Source of the DNA: JAHQVI01 sp963749875 | GTDB taxonomy: Bacteria > Pseudomonadota > Alphaproteobacteria > Rhizobiales > Rhodomicrobiaceae | NCBI GenBank assembly: GCA_963749875.1 | Contig: CAVVOX010000002.1 | Span: 1,240,001 to 1,304,000 of the forward strand | Direction: 5' to 3' | DNA length: 64,000 bases | Shown: in pieces, positions 52,878 to 62,145 of the stretch | Numbering within the stretch: position 1 is the first letter of the stretch | How the letters are laid out: every line of letters begins with the position of its first letter | Translations under genes and position numbers: made by a program | Notes under the pieces: generated by a model | Database searches by the model: none | What the model was told of the DNA's origin: nothing | What the model saw: the letters and a program-made list of their open reading frames with translations, nothing else

Positions 52878-53639
52878 CTATTCGGCGGGCGGGTCCTCGT
52901 CAACCGCCGGGTCATAGATGAAATAATTCGGCCAGAGATCGCGAAAGACCGCGATGTCGAGCCGCAGCTTGTTGAGATGCTCGTTCATCCGCTCCACCGC
53001 CTTGTCGGCGTCCCGGCGGGCGATGGCGTCGAGAACGGCGCGGTGTTCCTTGACGATGAGATGCATGCGGCCCTTCTGGGGCAGGGTCAGACGGCGGTAG
53101 CGTTCGACCTGAACGCGGATCTGCTGGATCATCTCCCAGATGCCGGGGTAGCCGCCCGCGGCGGCGATGGCCGCATGAAAATCCTCGTCGGCGCGGTGGA
53201 AGGTTTCCTCGTCGCCCGCATCCGCCATTTCCTGCTGGCGCTGAACGATGGCGCGGATCTCCATGATCTGGCTTTCGGTTGCACGGTCGGTCGCGGCGCG
53301 AACGGTCACCTCTTCGAGCGCGCGGCGGGCGACAATCGCTTCGCGCAGGACAGAGAGCGAAATACGCGCAACGAACGTTCCCGACTTCGGCACGACATCG
53401 ACCAGCCGGTCCTCGGCGAGCCTGAGCACGGCTTCGCGCACCGGCGTGCGGCTGATACCGTAGCGCTCGGTGAGTTCCCGCTCGATGATCGGTGTCCCCG
53501 GCGGAATGCGCATCTCAATGATGTCACGGCGCAGGTCGCGATAGACAATCTCCGAGTTCTTCTCAATATGCGGGATGGGAGAATGACGGTGCACGCCGGG
53601 CGGCGCATTCCGCGCTCTCGACTTGCGCGCTCTTTGCAT
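52878..53639 (-). CDS. GntR-family (FadR-type) regulator of the uronate cluster
   Basis: A 253-residue regulator when started at MQRARKSRARN. DNA-binding part: IVYRDLRRDIIEMRIPPGTP then IIERELTERYGISRTPVREA; C-terminal FCD domain with metal-site residues (HRADEDFHAAIAAAGGY, VKEHRAVLDAIARRD). First gene before kduI-kduD and divergent from the TRAP transporter, so it most likely controls both in response to a uronate derivative. GTG 53669 is a possible earlier start. Confidence 0.85.
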   Translation of the reverse strand: MQRARKSRARNAPPGVHRHSPIPHIEKNSEIVYRDLRRDIIEMRIPPGTPIIERELTERYGISRTPVREAVLRLAEDRLVDVVPKSGTFVARISLSVLREAIVARRALEEVTVRAATDRATESQIMEIRAIVQRQQEMADAGDEETFHRADEDFHAAIAAAGGYPGIWEMIQQIRVQVERYRRLTLPQKGRMHLIVKEHRAVLDAIARRDADKAVERMNEHLNKLRLDIAVFRDLWPNYFIYDPAVDEDPPAE

Positions 53640-53811
53640 TGGCGCTTTCGCGGGCGTATCTCTTGTCACGTTCCTACCCCATATCTCGCCATTCGCCACC
53701 GGCCCCGATCGTGTAGGCGCGACTTTCCCGGCGATCGATCTTTTCTTTCTCCCGATAGCAATCATGGCTTCCCTGCGCCGGCCCTGCAGCCCCTTGCGAT
53801 GCGCCCCAATG

Positions 53812-53839
53812 TAGTATATCAAACATTTCTTGTATACTA
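53812..53839. promoter_or_regulatory. Candidate operator in the gntR / TRAP divergent promoter
   Basis: TAGTATA (53812-53818) and TATACTA (53833-53839) form an inverted repeat with 14 bases between the arms. Each arm contains a T-x-GTATAC-like core (TTGTATACTA; TGATATACTA in reverse), similar to sites of FadR-type hexuronate regulators. Lying between the divergent starts, it could be the binding site of the regulator encoded here. Confidence 0.5.
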
Positions 53840-53896
53840 GCTAATATCGGGCCTCAGCCGGCGGGACCGTTTCGCGCCGGCGGGCATTGGGAGGAA

Positions 53897-54877
53897 ATGA
53901 TGATTGGAAGATCTCTCCGGAGCGTCGCGCTTGCCATGGCATTGGGCCTCGCGTGGACGGCTAGCGCAGTCGCAGCCGATCTGAAATGGGCTCACGTATA
54001 CGAGGAAGGCTCAAGCTACCATAAATGGGCGGTCTGGGCGGCCGAGCAGATCAAGGCCAAAACCGATGGACGCGTGAACATCACCGTTTATCCGGCGTCA
54101 TCGCTCGGTAAGGAAGCGGAAATCAATGAAGGCCTGACCATCGGCTCGGTCGACATCATTTACACGGGCCCGAACTTTGCGGAACGCGATTACGGTCCCA
54201 TCGCCATTTCCGACTATCCCTTCATGCTGAAGAATTACGATCACTGGAAAGCCTATCGCGACAGTGATCTGTTCAAGGAGCTTTCCGAAGGCTACAAGGA
54301 GGCGACCGGACATACGGTGATGGCGATCACCTGGTACGGCTATCGTCACGTGACGTCGAACTTCCCGATCACCAAGCCGGAGGACATGAAGGGTCTGAAG
54401 ATCCGCGTGCCGGATTCGCCGGTGATGGTGATGTTCCCCAACGCCGTCGGCGCCAACCCGACACCGATCGCATTTTCGGAAGTCTATCTGGCCTTGCAGC
54501 AGGGCGTGGTCGATGCGCAGGAAAATCCGCTGCCGACGATCAAGTTCAAGAAGTTCTATGAAGTCCAGTCGAATATCAATCTGACCGGACATATCGGCAA
54601 CTCGCTGATCATCATCGTCTCGAACACCGCCATGGGCAAGATCGGTGACGATGCCGGGACCGTCGAAGCGGTCATGAAAGAAGCGGCCGCCAAATGCGCC
54701 GACGAGATCAATCAGTCGGAAACCGATCTCGTTCAGTGGTTCCGTGATAAGGGCATCAAGGTCAACGAGGTCGACAAGGAAGCTTTCCAGAAGGCGGTCA
54801 TGCCGATCCTGACCGACGAGTCCAAGGTTCCCTATACGATCGAACAGTTCAAACGGATGCAGGCTCTGGCTAAATAG
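53897..54877 (+). CDS. dctP: TRAP transporter substrate-binding protein DctP
   Basis: A 326-residue periplasmic protein with a signal peptide (VALAMALGLAWTASAVAA). DctP hallmarks: KWAVWAAEQIKAKTDGRVNI near the start, the carboxylate-binding Arg in MKGLKIRVPDSPVMV and GVVDAQENPLPTIKF. The N-terminal block (LKWAHVYEEGSSYHKWA) and position by kduI/kduD suggest uptake of uronates or unsaturated uronate oligomers. Preceded by GGGAGGAAAT. Confidence 0.88.
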   Translation: MMIGRSLRSVALAMALGLAWTASAVAADLKWAHVYEEGSSYHKWAVWAAEQIKAKTDGRVNITVYPASSLGKEAEINEGLTIGSVDIIYTGPNFAERDYGPIAISDYPFMLKNYDHWKAYRDSDLFKELSEGYKEATGHTVMAITWYGYRHVTSNFPITKPEDMKGLKIRVPDSPVMVMFPNAVGANPTPIAFSEVYLALQQGVVDAQENPLPTIKFKKFYEVQSNINLTGHIGNSLIIIVSNTAMGKIGDDAGTVEAVMKEAAAKCADEINQSETDLVQWFRDKGIKVNEVDKEAFQKAVMPILTDESKVPYTIEQFKRMQALAK

Positions 54878-54903
54878 ACACCGGCGTCGGTAAGGGGCCG
54901 GTC

Positions 54904-55476
54904 ATGACCCAAAAGGGTGGCACGACGGATGGGCGCGCCAGCGGCGCGCCCGTCTCCATCAGGTTCGAAGACAAGGAAACCTCGATCGCCGACATCAGGT
55001 GGATCGACGCGCCGGGCATTGCCGTGTTCTGGGTTCTGGGCGTGGTGGTCTTCCTTCAGTTCTTCACCCGTTATGTGCTCAACGATTCCCTGGCCTGGAC
55101 CGAGGAGGCGGCGCGCTACCTCCTGATCCTCGTCTGTTTCCTGGGATCGATCAGTGTCGTCCGGCGCGGCACCCATATCATGCTCGAATTTTTCATCCGC
55201 ATGGCGCCGCCTGCTCTCGGCAAGGCGATGGCCGTCGTTGCGGAGCTGATTACCTTCGGCTTTTTCGGCGCCTTGACGTGGATCGGTATCGAGCTGACCC
55301 AGAAAACCCGTCAGAAGATGGTGACGGTGCCTATCCCTAAGGCATGGATCTACATGATCTGCGTCGTCGCGCTGGGGTTGATGACGATCTACTCGGCCAT
55401 GTGGCTCTGGTGGAAGCTGAGAGCCTCGCCCGGCGAAGTCATTGAACAGCTTGACGCCTCGCCGCGTACCGACTGA
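54904..55476 (+). CDS. dctQ: TRAP transporter small membrane subunit DctQ
   Basis: A 190-residue four-helix protein. FTRYVLNDSLAWTEEAARYL is the family hallmark (N-x3-W-x-E-E) and WIYMICVVALGLMTIYSAMW the last helix. Lies 27 bases after dctP and 14 bases before dctM. Confidence 0.88.
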   Translation: MTQKGGTTDGRASGAPVSIRFEDKETSIADIRWIDAPGIAVFWVLGVVVFLQFFTRYVLNDSLAWTEEAARYLLILVCFLGSISVVRRGTHIMLEFFIRMAPPALGKAMAVVAELITFGFFGALTWIGIELTQKTRQKMVTVPIPKAWIYMICVVALGLMTIYSAMWLWWKLRASPGEVIEQLDASPRTD

Positions 55477-55489
55477 GGCTTAGGGTTAC

Positions 55490-56767
55490 ATGTCCATCCT
55501 TCTGATGATCCTCATGCTGTTTGCGTTGATGCTGATCGGCACGCCCGTGGCGGTCGCGCTTGCGCTCTCCTCGCTCGCCTTCGTCTTCACCAATGGCATG
55601 CCGCCGATGATCGTCCTGGCGAACATGGTCAACGGCATCAATTCCTTCCCGCTCATTGCGGTGCCTTTCTTCATTCTGGCCGGCAATCTGATGAATACCG
55701 CCGGGATCACCACCCGCATCTTCGATTTCGCAAGGGCGACCGTGGGATGGATGCATGGCGGGCTGGGACATGTGAATGTGGGCGCCAGCGTGATTTTCGC
55801 CGGCATGTCCGGCGCCGCCGTGGCCGATGCGGGAGGTCTCGGGAATATCGAGATCAAGGCGATGCGGGATGCGGGGTACGACACCGATTTCGCCGTCGGC
55901 ATCACGGCCGCGTCATCGACGATCGGACCGATCATTCCGCCCTCCCTGCCGCTCGTCATCTATGGCGTGATCGCGGACACTTCGATCGGGCAATTGTTCA
56001 CCGCCGGACTGATCCCCGGCTTCATGATGGCCGTGGCGCTGATGATCATGGTCGCCTTCTATGCGCGCAGACGGGACTATCCCCGCGACACGCGGTTCTC
56101 GGTTAGCCGCTTCGGCCATACATTCGTGCATGCGATCCTGCCTCTGATGACGCCGATAATCATCGTCGGCGGGATTATGGGCGGCATATTCACGCCAACC
56201 GAGGCGGCCATCGCCGCCGTCGTCTACTCCATGTTCCTGGGGCTCGTCATCTATCGCACCCTTAATCTGAAGAAGCTCCTGCGCGTCTCGATGGATACGG
56301 TCGAGACGACGGCGGCCATCATGCTGATCGTCGCCGCCTCGACGATCTTTGCCTGGATCCTGACCGCCAATCAGGTCGCGGTGCATTTCTCCGAGGTCAT
56401 GCTGACGATCACCGACAACAAGACCGCGCTGCTCCTGATGATTACCGCCATCGTCCTGGTGATCGGTCTGTTCATGGAGACGATTGCGGCCATCACCATT
56501 CTGACGCCCGTTCTGCTGCCGGTCGCGGTGAGCCTGGGCATCGATCCGGTCCATTTCGGCATCATCCTGATCCTCAACCTGATGATCGGATTGCTGACGC
56601 CGCCGGTCGGAATGGTGCTCTACGTGCTCTCCAAGGTCGCCAATGTGCCCTTCGAGCGCTGCGTCGCGGCGACCGCGCCGTTCCTCATTCCGCTTGTCAC
56701 GGTCTTGCTGCTGCTGACCTTTATCCCGGAATTCTCGATGTGGCTGCCGACGATGCTCTATCGCTAA
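55490..56767 (+). CDS. dctM: TRAP transporter large membrane subunit DctM
   Basis: A 425-residue permease with about twelve helices. PLIAVPFFILAGNLMNTAGI, ASSTIGPIIPPSLPLVIYGV and GLFMETIAAITILTPVLLPV are conserved DctM segments. With DctP and DctQ it forms a sodium-driven uptake system; here probably for uronates. Confidence 0.9.
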   Translation: MSILLMILMLFALMLIGTPVAVALALSSLAFVFTNGMPPMIVLANMVNGINSFPLIAVPFFILAGNLMNTAGITTRIFDFARATVGWMHGGLGHVNVGASVIFAGMSGAAVADAGGLGNIEIKAMRDAGYDTDFAVGITAASSTIGPIIPPSLPLVIYGVIADTSIGQLFTAGLIPGFMMAVALMIMVAFYARRRDYPRDTRFSVSRFGHTFVHAILPLMTPIIIVGGIMGGIFTPTEAAIAAVVYSMFLGLVIYRTLNLKKLLRVSMDTVETTAAIMLIVAASTIFAWILTANQVAVHFSEVMLTITDNKTALLLMITAIVLVIGLFMETIAAITILTPVLLPVAVSLGIDPVHFGIILILNLMIGLLTPPVGMVLYVLSKVANVPFERCVAATAPFLIPLVTVLLLLTFIPEFSMWLPTMLYR

Positions 56768-56801
56768 AGCGGGATCGATTTTGAACAAAATCACGATTTG
56801 T

Positions 56802-56899
56802 CGTCACCGGACCTGATCCGGTGACCCATTCCGTTCATCCCGCAACTAGCTCGGAACGCCGATAGACCACTGGCATGGGTTGCCGGGTCAAGCCCGGCA
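56802..56899. repeat. Alphaproteobacterial intergenic hairpin units
   Basis: Two hairpins: GTCACCGGACCTGATCCGGT... (56802-56824) and TTGCCGGGTCAAGCCCGGCA... (56879-56899), separated by about 55 bases. Such units are common between alphaproteobacterial genes. They lie between the convergent dctM and DUF2478 genes and may end transcripts. Confidence 0.65.
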
Positions 56900-56965
56900 A
56901 TGACATTTGTTTACGCCAAATATGATCCTGCTTTGGCCAAGCCAGGCCAAGCGTTGAAATAGCTG

Positions 56966-57544
56966 CTAAGCTTGGGCGATGGCTCGCCACCAGCGAAGAA
57001 CCGCCTCGCTTTCCGGCGGCAGTTGCGTGCCGAGGCCCCCGTGGAACGCTTTCCAGACGTCCTCATAATCCTCGCGCACACCGACCAGCAGCGGGATGCC
57101 GTCAGCGGCTGCCCGTTCGAAGATGTTGCGAAGACCGTGCCCTTCGGATTCGGCCCGCCCGAAGCGATTGACGATGAGCAGATCGATCGGCTCGGAGAAC
57201 GCCGTATCAAGCCGGGCCGCAGCTTCCGCGAGCGCACCGGCATCCAGCCGGCAGCCCCGTGCGCCCTGGCCGCGATCCTGCAGGATCGGCAGCTCCCATC
57301 CGCCGCGGAGCCCATGCAGCAACAGGTTGCGCGGGGTCGCCGCGGCCTCTGATCCGATCTTCTGGATGACCCCCGCGAGCCGGATCGGATCCTTCCGAAG
57401 CTGGCTAACGACATCGGAAAGAAGCCGGTCGATATCGAATCCCAGCCTGAAAACAATGCCTGCCAAGCGCGGCTCGGATACCGATGTTTCGACCTTGTTA
57501 TCCACGTCGCCTCCCAAGCTGTTCGTCGGCGAGATCATAATCAC
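56966..57544 (-). CDS. DUF2478-domain NTPase-like protein
   Basis: A 192-residue protein of the DUF2478 family, with the phrases LAGIVFRLGFDIDRLLSDVV, IDLLIVNRFGRAESEGHGLR and IPLLVGVREDYEDVWKAFHG. Members are often found with molybdenum transport or cofactor genes and look like nucleotide-binding domains, though the P-loop is altered (here no GKS/T). No molybdenum gene is adjacent; the paoABC operon elsewhere in the window is a possible user. Confidence 0.65.
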   Translation of the reverse strand: MIMISPTNSLGGDVDNKVETSVSEPRLAGIVFRLGFDIDRLLSDVVSQLRKDPIRLAGVIQKIGSEAAATPRNLLLHGLRGGWELPILQDRGQGARGCRLDAGALAEAAARLDTAFSEPIDLLIVNRFGRAESEGHGLRNIFERAAADGIPLLVGVREDYEDVWKAFHGGLGTQLPPESEAVLRWWRAIAQA

Positions 57545-57767
57545 AGTCCGTCCGGCTTCAGTATCTTAAATATCGGCGGCCGCCCTTTTTGCCGCCCTCT
57601 GCGGTGGCCGAGATCGGTTGAGCTTAGCAGCGAACCGGGGGCAGGGCATGTCCCGAGGAGGCGGGCCGCATGCCCAAGGCTGTCCCCCGAGGCAATGCGA
57701 CGCCGATAACGCTTATCCGCGACATGCCAATCTATCGATAAGGCTCTGTCCGCGTTGAGTATGTGTT

Positions 57768-58265
57768 TCATCCAATGGCGGCGGCCAAGCAGTGCTCGGG
57801 CGCAAGGGAAGCAGCGGATTTTTCCAGCATTCGCCGCCAGCCGAGATAGTTGGGCAGATATTTCGTCGCCACGCCGTTGAAGCGGTTGAGCCATTTCTTG
57901 AAGCGGCTGATATAGCTATTAACGGTCTGGATGTGCAGCACCTTTTCATGCACGTGCTCGCCGTGGCTGGCGAGGATCAGCTCGTATTCGATCGCTTCTG
58001 CCTTGGCGAAAGCGATCAGCGCCGGATCGCCGTCCATGCACAGCAGCACGTCAGTGTTCGAAACTGCTCCCTTCAAAACCGCGTTGACGGCGTCCTCCGA
58101 GCGATTGTGCAACACCGCATCCAGATGATGGCCGTAGCGGTCGCGGGCGATCAGGATCGGCGTTTGTTCGCTGGACAAGCCTGGCTTTTCAGCCTTGCCG
58201 CCGCGCTTCCTCGCCTTGCGCGGCAACCTTAATGGGAACAAATCAGGAACTTGAGCTGCCGTCAA
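57768..58265 (-). pseudogene. IS1595-family (ISXO2-like) transposase remnant
   Basis: About 160 residues of the C-terminal half: RKARKRGGKAEKPGLSSEQT, the DDE-type Asp in VLLCMDGDPALIAFAKA and the terminal HIQTVNSYISRFKKWLNRFN with GVATKYLPNYLGWRRMLE, all typical of ISXO2-like transposases. The N-terminal zinc-ribbon half (about 150 residues) is absent. No terminal repeats were identified. An inactive fragment. Confidence 0.75.
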
Positions 58266-58463
58266 TCCCCATACTCAGCGCGGACAGAGCCATCGATAAA
58301 AATTGAGACAATGTTTCGAAAGTATATTGTGCCATTATTCTTACATGAAGCAGCAATATCGCCAATTCATGTCGTATTAAACCAAACCCATTATACACAA
58401 CTGTCGGCGCCGATCCTGTAAAGACGAGACATAAACCTTGATTTCGGTGGGTTGCGTTTGAAA

Positions 58464-59522
58464 ATGCACAAGAGATATGTTGTTGCGCTGGTGTTCCTTA
58501 CAACGCTCGGAACCGGATCGTCGCGAGCTCATGACTATGCGCCCACAAAGCCGCCGGTCGTAACGCTCGATCTGGCCAGCACATTTCCAGGCAGCATGCC
58601 CATTCTCGGCGATGCCGCGGCAGAATTGTCGCACAAGGTGCGGCGCGCATCCGCCGGTAAGCTCAATTTCAAGTTCTATGAGCCCGGTGTCCTGGTGCCG
58701 GGCAGCGAAACGGTGAACGCCGTCGCTGAAGGCAAGGTCGCGGCGGCCTGGGCCGGCGCAGGCTGGTTTGCGGGACACGATAGCGCTTTCAACTTCTTCT
58801 CCAGCGTGCCCTTCGGTCCGGGCATCGGAGAGTATCTGGCCTGGATGTACAAGGGGGGCGGGCTCGACCTGGCGCGCAAAATGTTCCATGCGCGGGGTGT
58901 TCACAACGTGCCCTGCGGCCTCATTCCGCCCGAGGCCTCGGGCTGGTTTCGCAAGGAGATTCGCTCGGTCGAGGATCTGAAGGGCCTCAAAATGCGGTTC
59001 TTCGGCCTTGGCGCGAAGGTGATGCAGAAGCTGGGCGTCGAGACGGTCCAGCTTCCGCCGGGCGAGATTCTGGCGGCGCTGAAATCGGGCAAACTCGATG
59101 CGACAGAGTTTTCCCTTCCCGTGATGGACAAGCCGCTGGGCTTTCAGAAGCTGGCGAAATACTACTACTTCCCCGGCTGGCACCAGCAGGCCACCTTTTT
59201 CGATCTCTACGTCAATCTGGACATCTGGAAGAGGCTGCCCGATCGGTACAAGTCAATCATCGAGCTGGCCTGCAGCAGAGTGGAGCTCGACATGATCGCC
59301 AAAGGCGAAGCGATGCAGGGAAACGCCATCGAAGAGTTGAAGAAGGAGGGTGTTCAGGTGCGGCGATGGCCACCTGCAATGCTTGCGGCGTTCGAGAAGG
59401 CCTGGAACGCCGTGGTTGCTGAGGAGTCAGCCGCGAACCCGAATTTCAAGCGCGTCTATGACTCCTACATGGCGTTCCGGCGGAAGTACAAGATATGGCA
59501 CTATCTGAGTTACCTCGACTAG
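58464..59522 (+). CDS. Orphan TRAP-type substrate-binding protein
   Basis: A 352-residue exported DctP-like protein. Signal peptide (VVALVFLTTLGTGSSRAH); DctP core phrases AELSHKVRRASAGKLNFKFY, VEDLKGLKMRFFGLGAKVMQ and LDATEFSLPVMDKPLGFQK. No DctQ or DctM gene is beside it; instead its end overlaps a GGDEF-EAL sensor gene by 28 bases. This suggests a binding protein that reports to the sensor rather than to a transporter. ATG 58464 is chosen; a TTG four codons earlier is possible. Confidence 0.82.
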   Translation: MHKRYVVALVFLTTLGTGSSRAHDYAPTKPPVVTLDLASTFPGSMPILGDAAAELSHKVRRASAGKLNFKFYEPGVLVPGSETVNAVAEGKVAAAWAGAGWFAGHDSAFNFFSSVPFGPGIGEYLAWMYKGGGLDLARKMFHARGVHNVPCGLIPPEASGWFRKEIRSVEDLKGLKMRFFGLGAKVMQKLGVETVQLPPGEILAALKSGKLDATEFSLPVMDKPLGFQKLAKYYYFPGWHQQATFFDLYVNLDIWKRLPDRYKSIIELACSRVELDMIAKGEAMQGNAIEELKKEGVQVRRWPPAMLAAFEKAWNAVVAEESAANPNFKRVYDSYMAFRRKYKIWHYLSYLD

Positions 59523-62068
59523 GAGCGCCATTATCGAACCTCTCGAGGCTGCTCCAGAATGTCAGTGTACGCACTCAACTCTCGGGCGCCTATGGCCTGT
59601 CTCTCTTTCTCACCGTCCTTATCGGGCTCATTGCGCTTTTCCAGTTGAGCGCGTTCGAGCGTCTGGGGAGCCAGTTCACACAGCAATGGTTGCCCCAGGT
59701 CGAGATTCTGGGTGAGCTGAAACGGGCAATGACGGAGCACCGCCTGCTCGCGGAGCGCCGGACCGAGACGAGGGATTTCAGGCAGCTGGTCGTCGTCAAT
59801 GAAAGTATGGATGCGGCCTCGGCAGCCGTTGACACCACTGTTCACGCCTATCGTAAAACGGGCCCGACCAAGAGCGAGTCCAGACTGCTCGATGGCTTTG
59901 TCGGGCAGTGGACGCGCTACAAGAAGGTCTTCCAGGATGTCGTCACGAGACTGAACAGTGGCGATCCAGAGAGCGGCCTTACGATGTTCCGCCAAAGCGC
60001 CATCCCGGTCTTCGATTCTGCCGCCCACCGAATGGAAGGTCTGCTTGAGCTATCCAATGTCCGTGGCGCTCAGGCAGCCGAAGCCGTTCAAGCAAGTCAG
60101 AGACGTTTTTTCTGGCTGACGATTACGGTGATCGGCTTCGCACTGCTGTCCGCCGCTTTGAAATTCGTATGGATTACCCATAGCATCAGTGGCCCAATTC
60201 GCCGCGTCAGCGACGCGATCACTCGCATTAGCGATGGCGACGATACTGTCCAGATCGCCAGCGCGGAGGGGCGCAAGGACGAAATCGGCATGTTGCTGAA
60301 AGCGGCGGAGAAGTATCGCGACAGCCTGGTGCTGAGCCGTCAACTGGCCGAGCGGCTGGACGCCGCCGTCAACAATATGCCGGTCGGCCTCTCGATGTTC
60401 GACGCCGACAATCGGTTGATTCTCAATAACAACCGCATGGAAGATATGTATAATCTTCCTCCCGGAGCGAGCCGGGCAGGCACTCACTTTTCTGAAATAC
60501 TTAAGCCCTTCGTTGAACGCACCCTCCGGCCGCTAGACGATCCTAGTGGATATATAGAGAATCTTCTCGCCCGGATCGCCCGGCGCGAGCCCTATTCCGA
60601 TCTCCTCGAGCTGCGCGACGGGCGCACCATCAGCGTGCTCATTCAGCCAGTACAGAGCGGTGGCTGGGTCTCCGTCCACGATGACATAACGGCCAGGCGC
60701 AAGGTGGAAGAGCAGGTCGCCTATATGGCACGCCATGACTCCCTCACCGACCTTCCGAACCGGCATTACTTCCGTGAACAAATGGGAGCCGCGCTCGAAC
60801 AGCTTGGCGAAGGGGAGAGTCTCGCCGTCCTCTGTCTCGATCTCGATCGGTTCAAGGCCGTCAACGATACGCTCGGCCATCCGATCGGCGACGCCTTGCT
60901 GTGCCTGGTCGGTGAGCGCCTCAGGGATGCGGTGAGGGCGGAGGATACGGTCGGACGGCTCGGCGGCGACGAATTCGCCGTCGTGCAGGTGGGAGCCGAT
61001 CAGCCTGTCAGCGCCACCACCTTGGCCGAGCGAATTATCTCCAAAATCAGCGAACCTTATGAGATCGAGGGGCATCGGGTCATATCGGGCACCAGCATCG
61101 GCGTTGCCGTCGCGCCCATAGATGGGAGTAATCCAGACCAGCTTCTCAAGAATGCCGACATGGCTCTTTACAGAGCCAAGTCCGATTCGCGGGGCACCTA
61201 CCGGTTTTTCGCGGCCGATATGGACGCTCGCATGCAGGCCCGCCGCGGACTGGAGCTCGATCTGCGCCTGGCGCTGGTGAAGAAGGAATTCGAGCTCCAT
61301 TACCAGCCGCAGCTCAATCTCAGAACCAACGAGATTACCGGTTTCGAGGCATTGCTGCGCTGGAATCATCCAGGACGCCAAAAGACCTCACCGGCGGAAT
61401 TCATTCCGTTAGCGGAAGAGATCGGGTTGATCATACCGATCGGAAGGTGGGTTCTGTCGCAGGCCTGTCAGGATGCGGTCCAATGGCCGAAACCCCTCAG
61501 GATCGCCGTGAACCTGTCTCCGGCACAGTTCAAGGATCCCAATTTGCTCCAGTCGGTCAAGGATGCCCTTGCCGCGTCGGGCCTTGCGCCTGATCGCCTG
61601 GAGCTCGAGATCACTGAGACCGTTCTTCTGCGCGATACCGAGTCGGTGCTTGCGACACTGCACGAGTTCCGCGAGCTGGGTGTGCGTGTCTCCATGGACG
61701 ATTTCGGCACCGGCTATTCGAGCCTCAGCTATCTGCGCAGCTTTCCGTTCGACAAGATCAAGATCGATCAATCCTTCGTTCGTGATCTAGGGGCGAAGGA
61801 CAGCTCCATCGCCATCATCCGCGCCGTCAGCGGTCTTGGCTCAAGCCTGGGCATGGAAACGACAGCGGAAGGCGTGGAGACAGTCGATCAATTGATGCGG
61901 GTCCGGCAGGAAGGTTGCACCGAAGTGCAGGGCTTTCTGATCGGGGTTCCGCAGCCAGCGAGCGAAATTGCCGAATTGCTCCGCAGTTCCGGCTTGGGGG
62001 AAATTGCACTCGCCGCCCCGCCTGGGCGTTCGAGGCAGCGATCGACGGATCGCCAGGCCGGCCATTGA
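59495..62068 (+). CDS. Membrane GGDEF-EAL protein with HAMP and PAS domains
   Basis: An 857-residue cyclic-di-GMP protein. Membrane helix near 30-52, a periplasmic four-helix-bundle sensor of about 150 residues, second membrane helix (FFWLTITVIGFALLSAALKF), HAMP (SISGPIRRVSDAITRI), PAS-type segment (LDAAVNNMPVGLSMFDADNR), GGDEF with intact site RLGGDEFAVV near 490 and EAL with GFEALLRWNHP near 616, DDFGTGYSSLSYLRSF and ETTAEGVET. Both catalytic sites look intact, so it could make or break c-di-GMP depending on signal. The start overlaps the binding-protein gene by 28 bases. Confidence 0.88.
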   Translation: MALSELPRLGAPLSNLSRLLQNVSVRTQLSGAYGLSLFLTVLIGLIALFQLSAFERLGSQFTQQWLPQVEILGELKRAMTEHRLLAERRTETRDFRQLVVVNESMDAASAAVDTTVHAYRKTGPTKSESRLLDGFVGQWTRYKKVFQDVVTRLNSGDPESGLTMFRQSAIPVFDSAAHRMEGLLELSNVRGAQAAEAVQASQRRFFWLTITVIGFALLSAALKFVWITHSISGPIRRVSDAITRISDGDDTVQIASAEGRKDEIGMLLKAAEKYRDSLVLSRQLAERLDAAVNNMPVGLSMFDADNRLILNNNRMEDMYNLPPGASRAGTHFSEILKPFVERTLRPLDDPSGYIENLLARIARREPYSDLLELRDGRTISVLIQPVQSGGWVSVHDDITARRKVEEQVAYMARHDSLTDLPNRHYFREQMGAALEQLGEGESLAVLCLDLDRFKAVNDTLGHPIGDALLCLVGERLRDAVRAEDTVGRLGGDEFAVVQVGADQPVSATTLAERIISKISEPYEIEGHRVISGTSIGVAVAPIDGSNPDQLLKNADMALYRAKSDSRGTYRFFAADMDARMQARRGLELDLRLALVKKEFELHYQPQLNLRTNEITGFEALLRWNHPGRQKTSPAEFIPLAEEIGLIIPIGRWVLSQACQDAVQWPKPLRIAVNLSPAQFKDPNLLQSVKDALAASGLAPDRLELEITETVLLRDTESVLATLHEFRELGVRVSMDDFGTGYSSLSYLRSFPFDKIKIDQSFVRDLGAKDSSIAIIRAVSGLGSSLGMETTAEGVETVDQLMRVRQEGCTEVQGFLIGVPQPASEIAELLRSSGLGEIALAAPPGRSRQRSTDRQAGH

Positions 62069-62145
62069 TCTGGCGACACGCGGCTTGATTATCCAGCTTT
62101 TGCCCAGCAGTATATTGGCGATGTGACCTCGGCTGTGGGAGGACC

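Noticed and set aside
56854..56880. GGAAC near 56854 as a stress promoter
   Set aside because: No CGTT at proper distance and it lies within intergenic repeat units between convergent genes.
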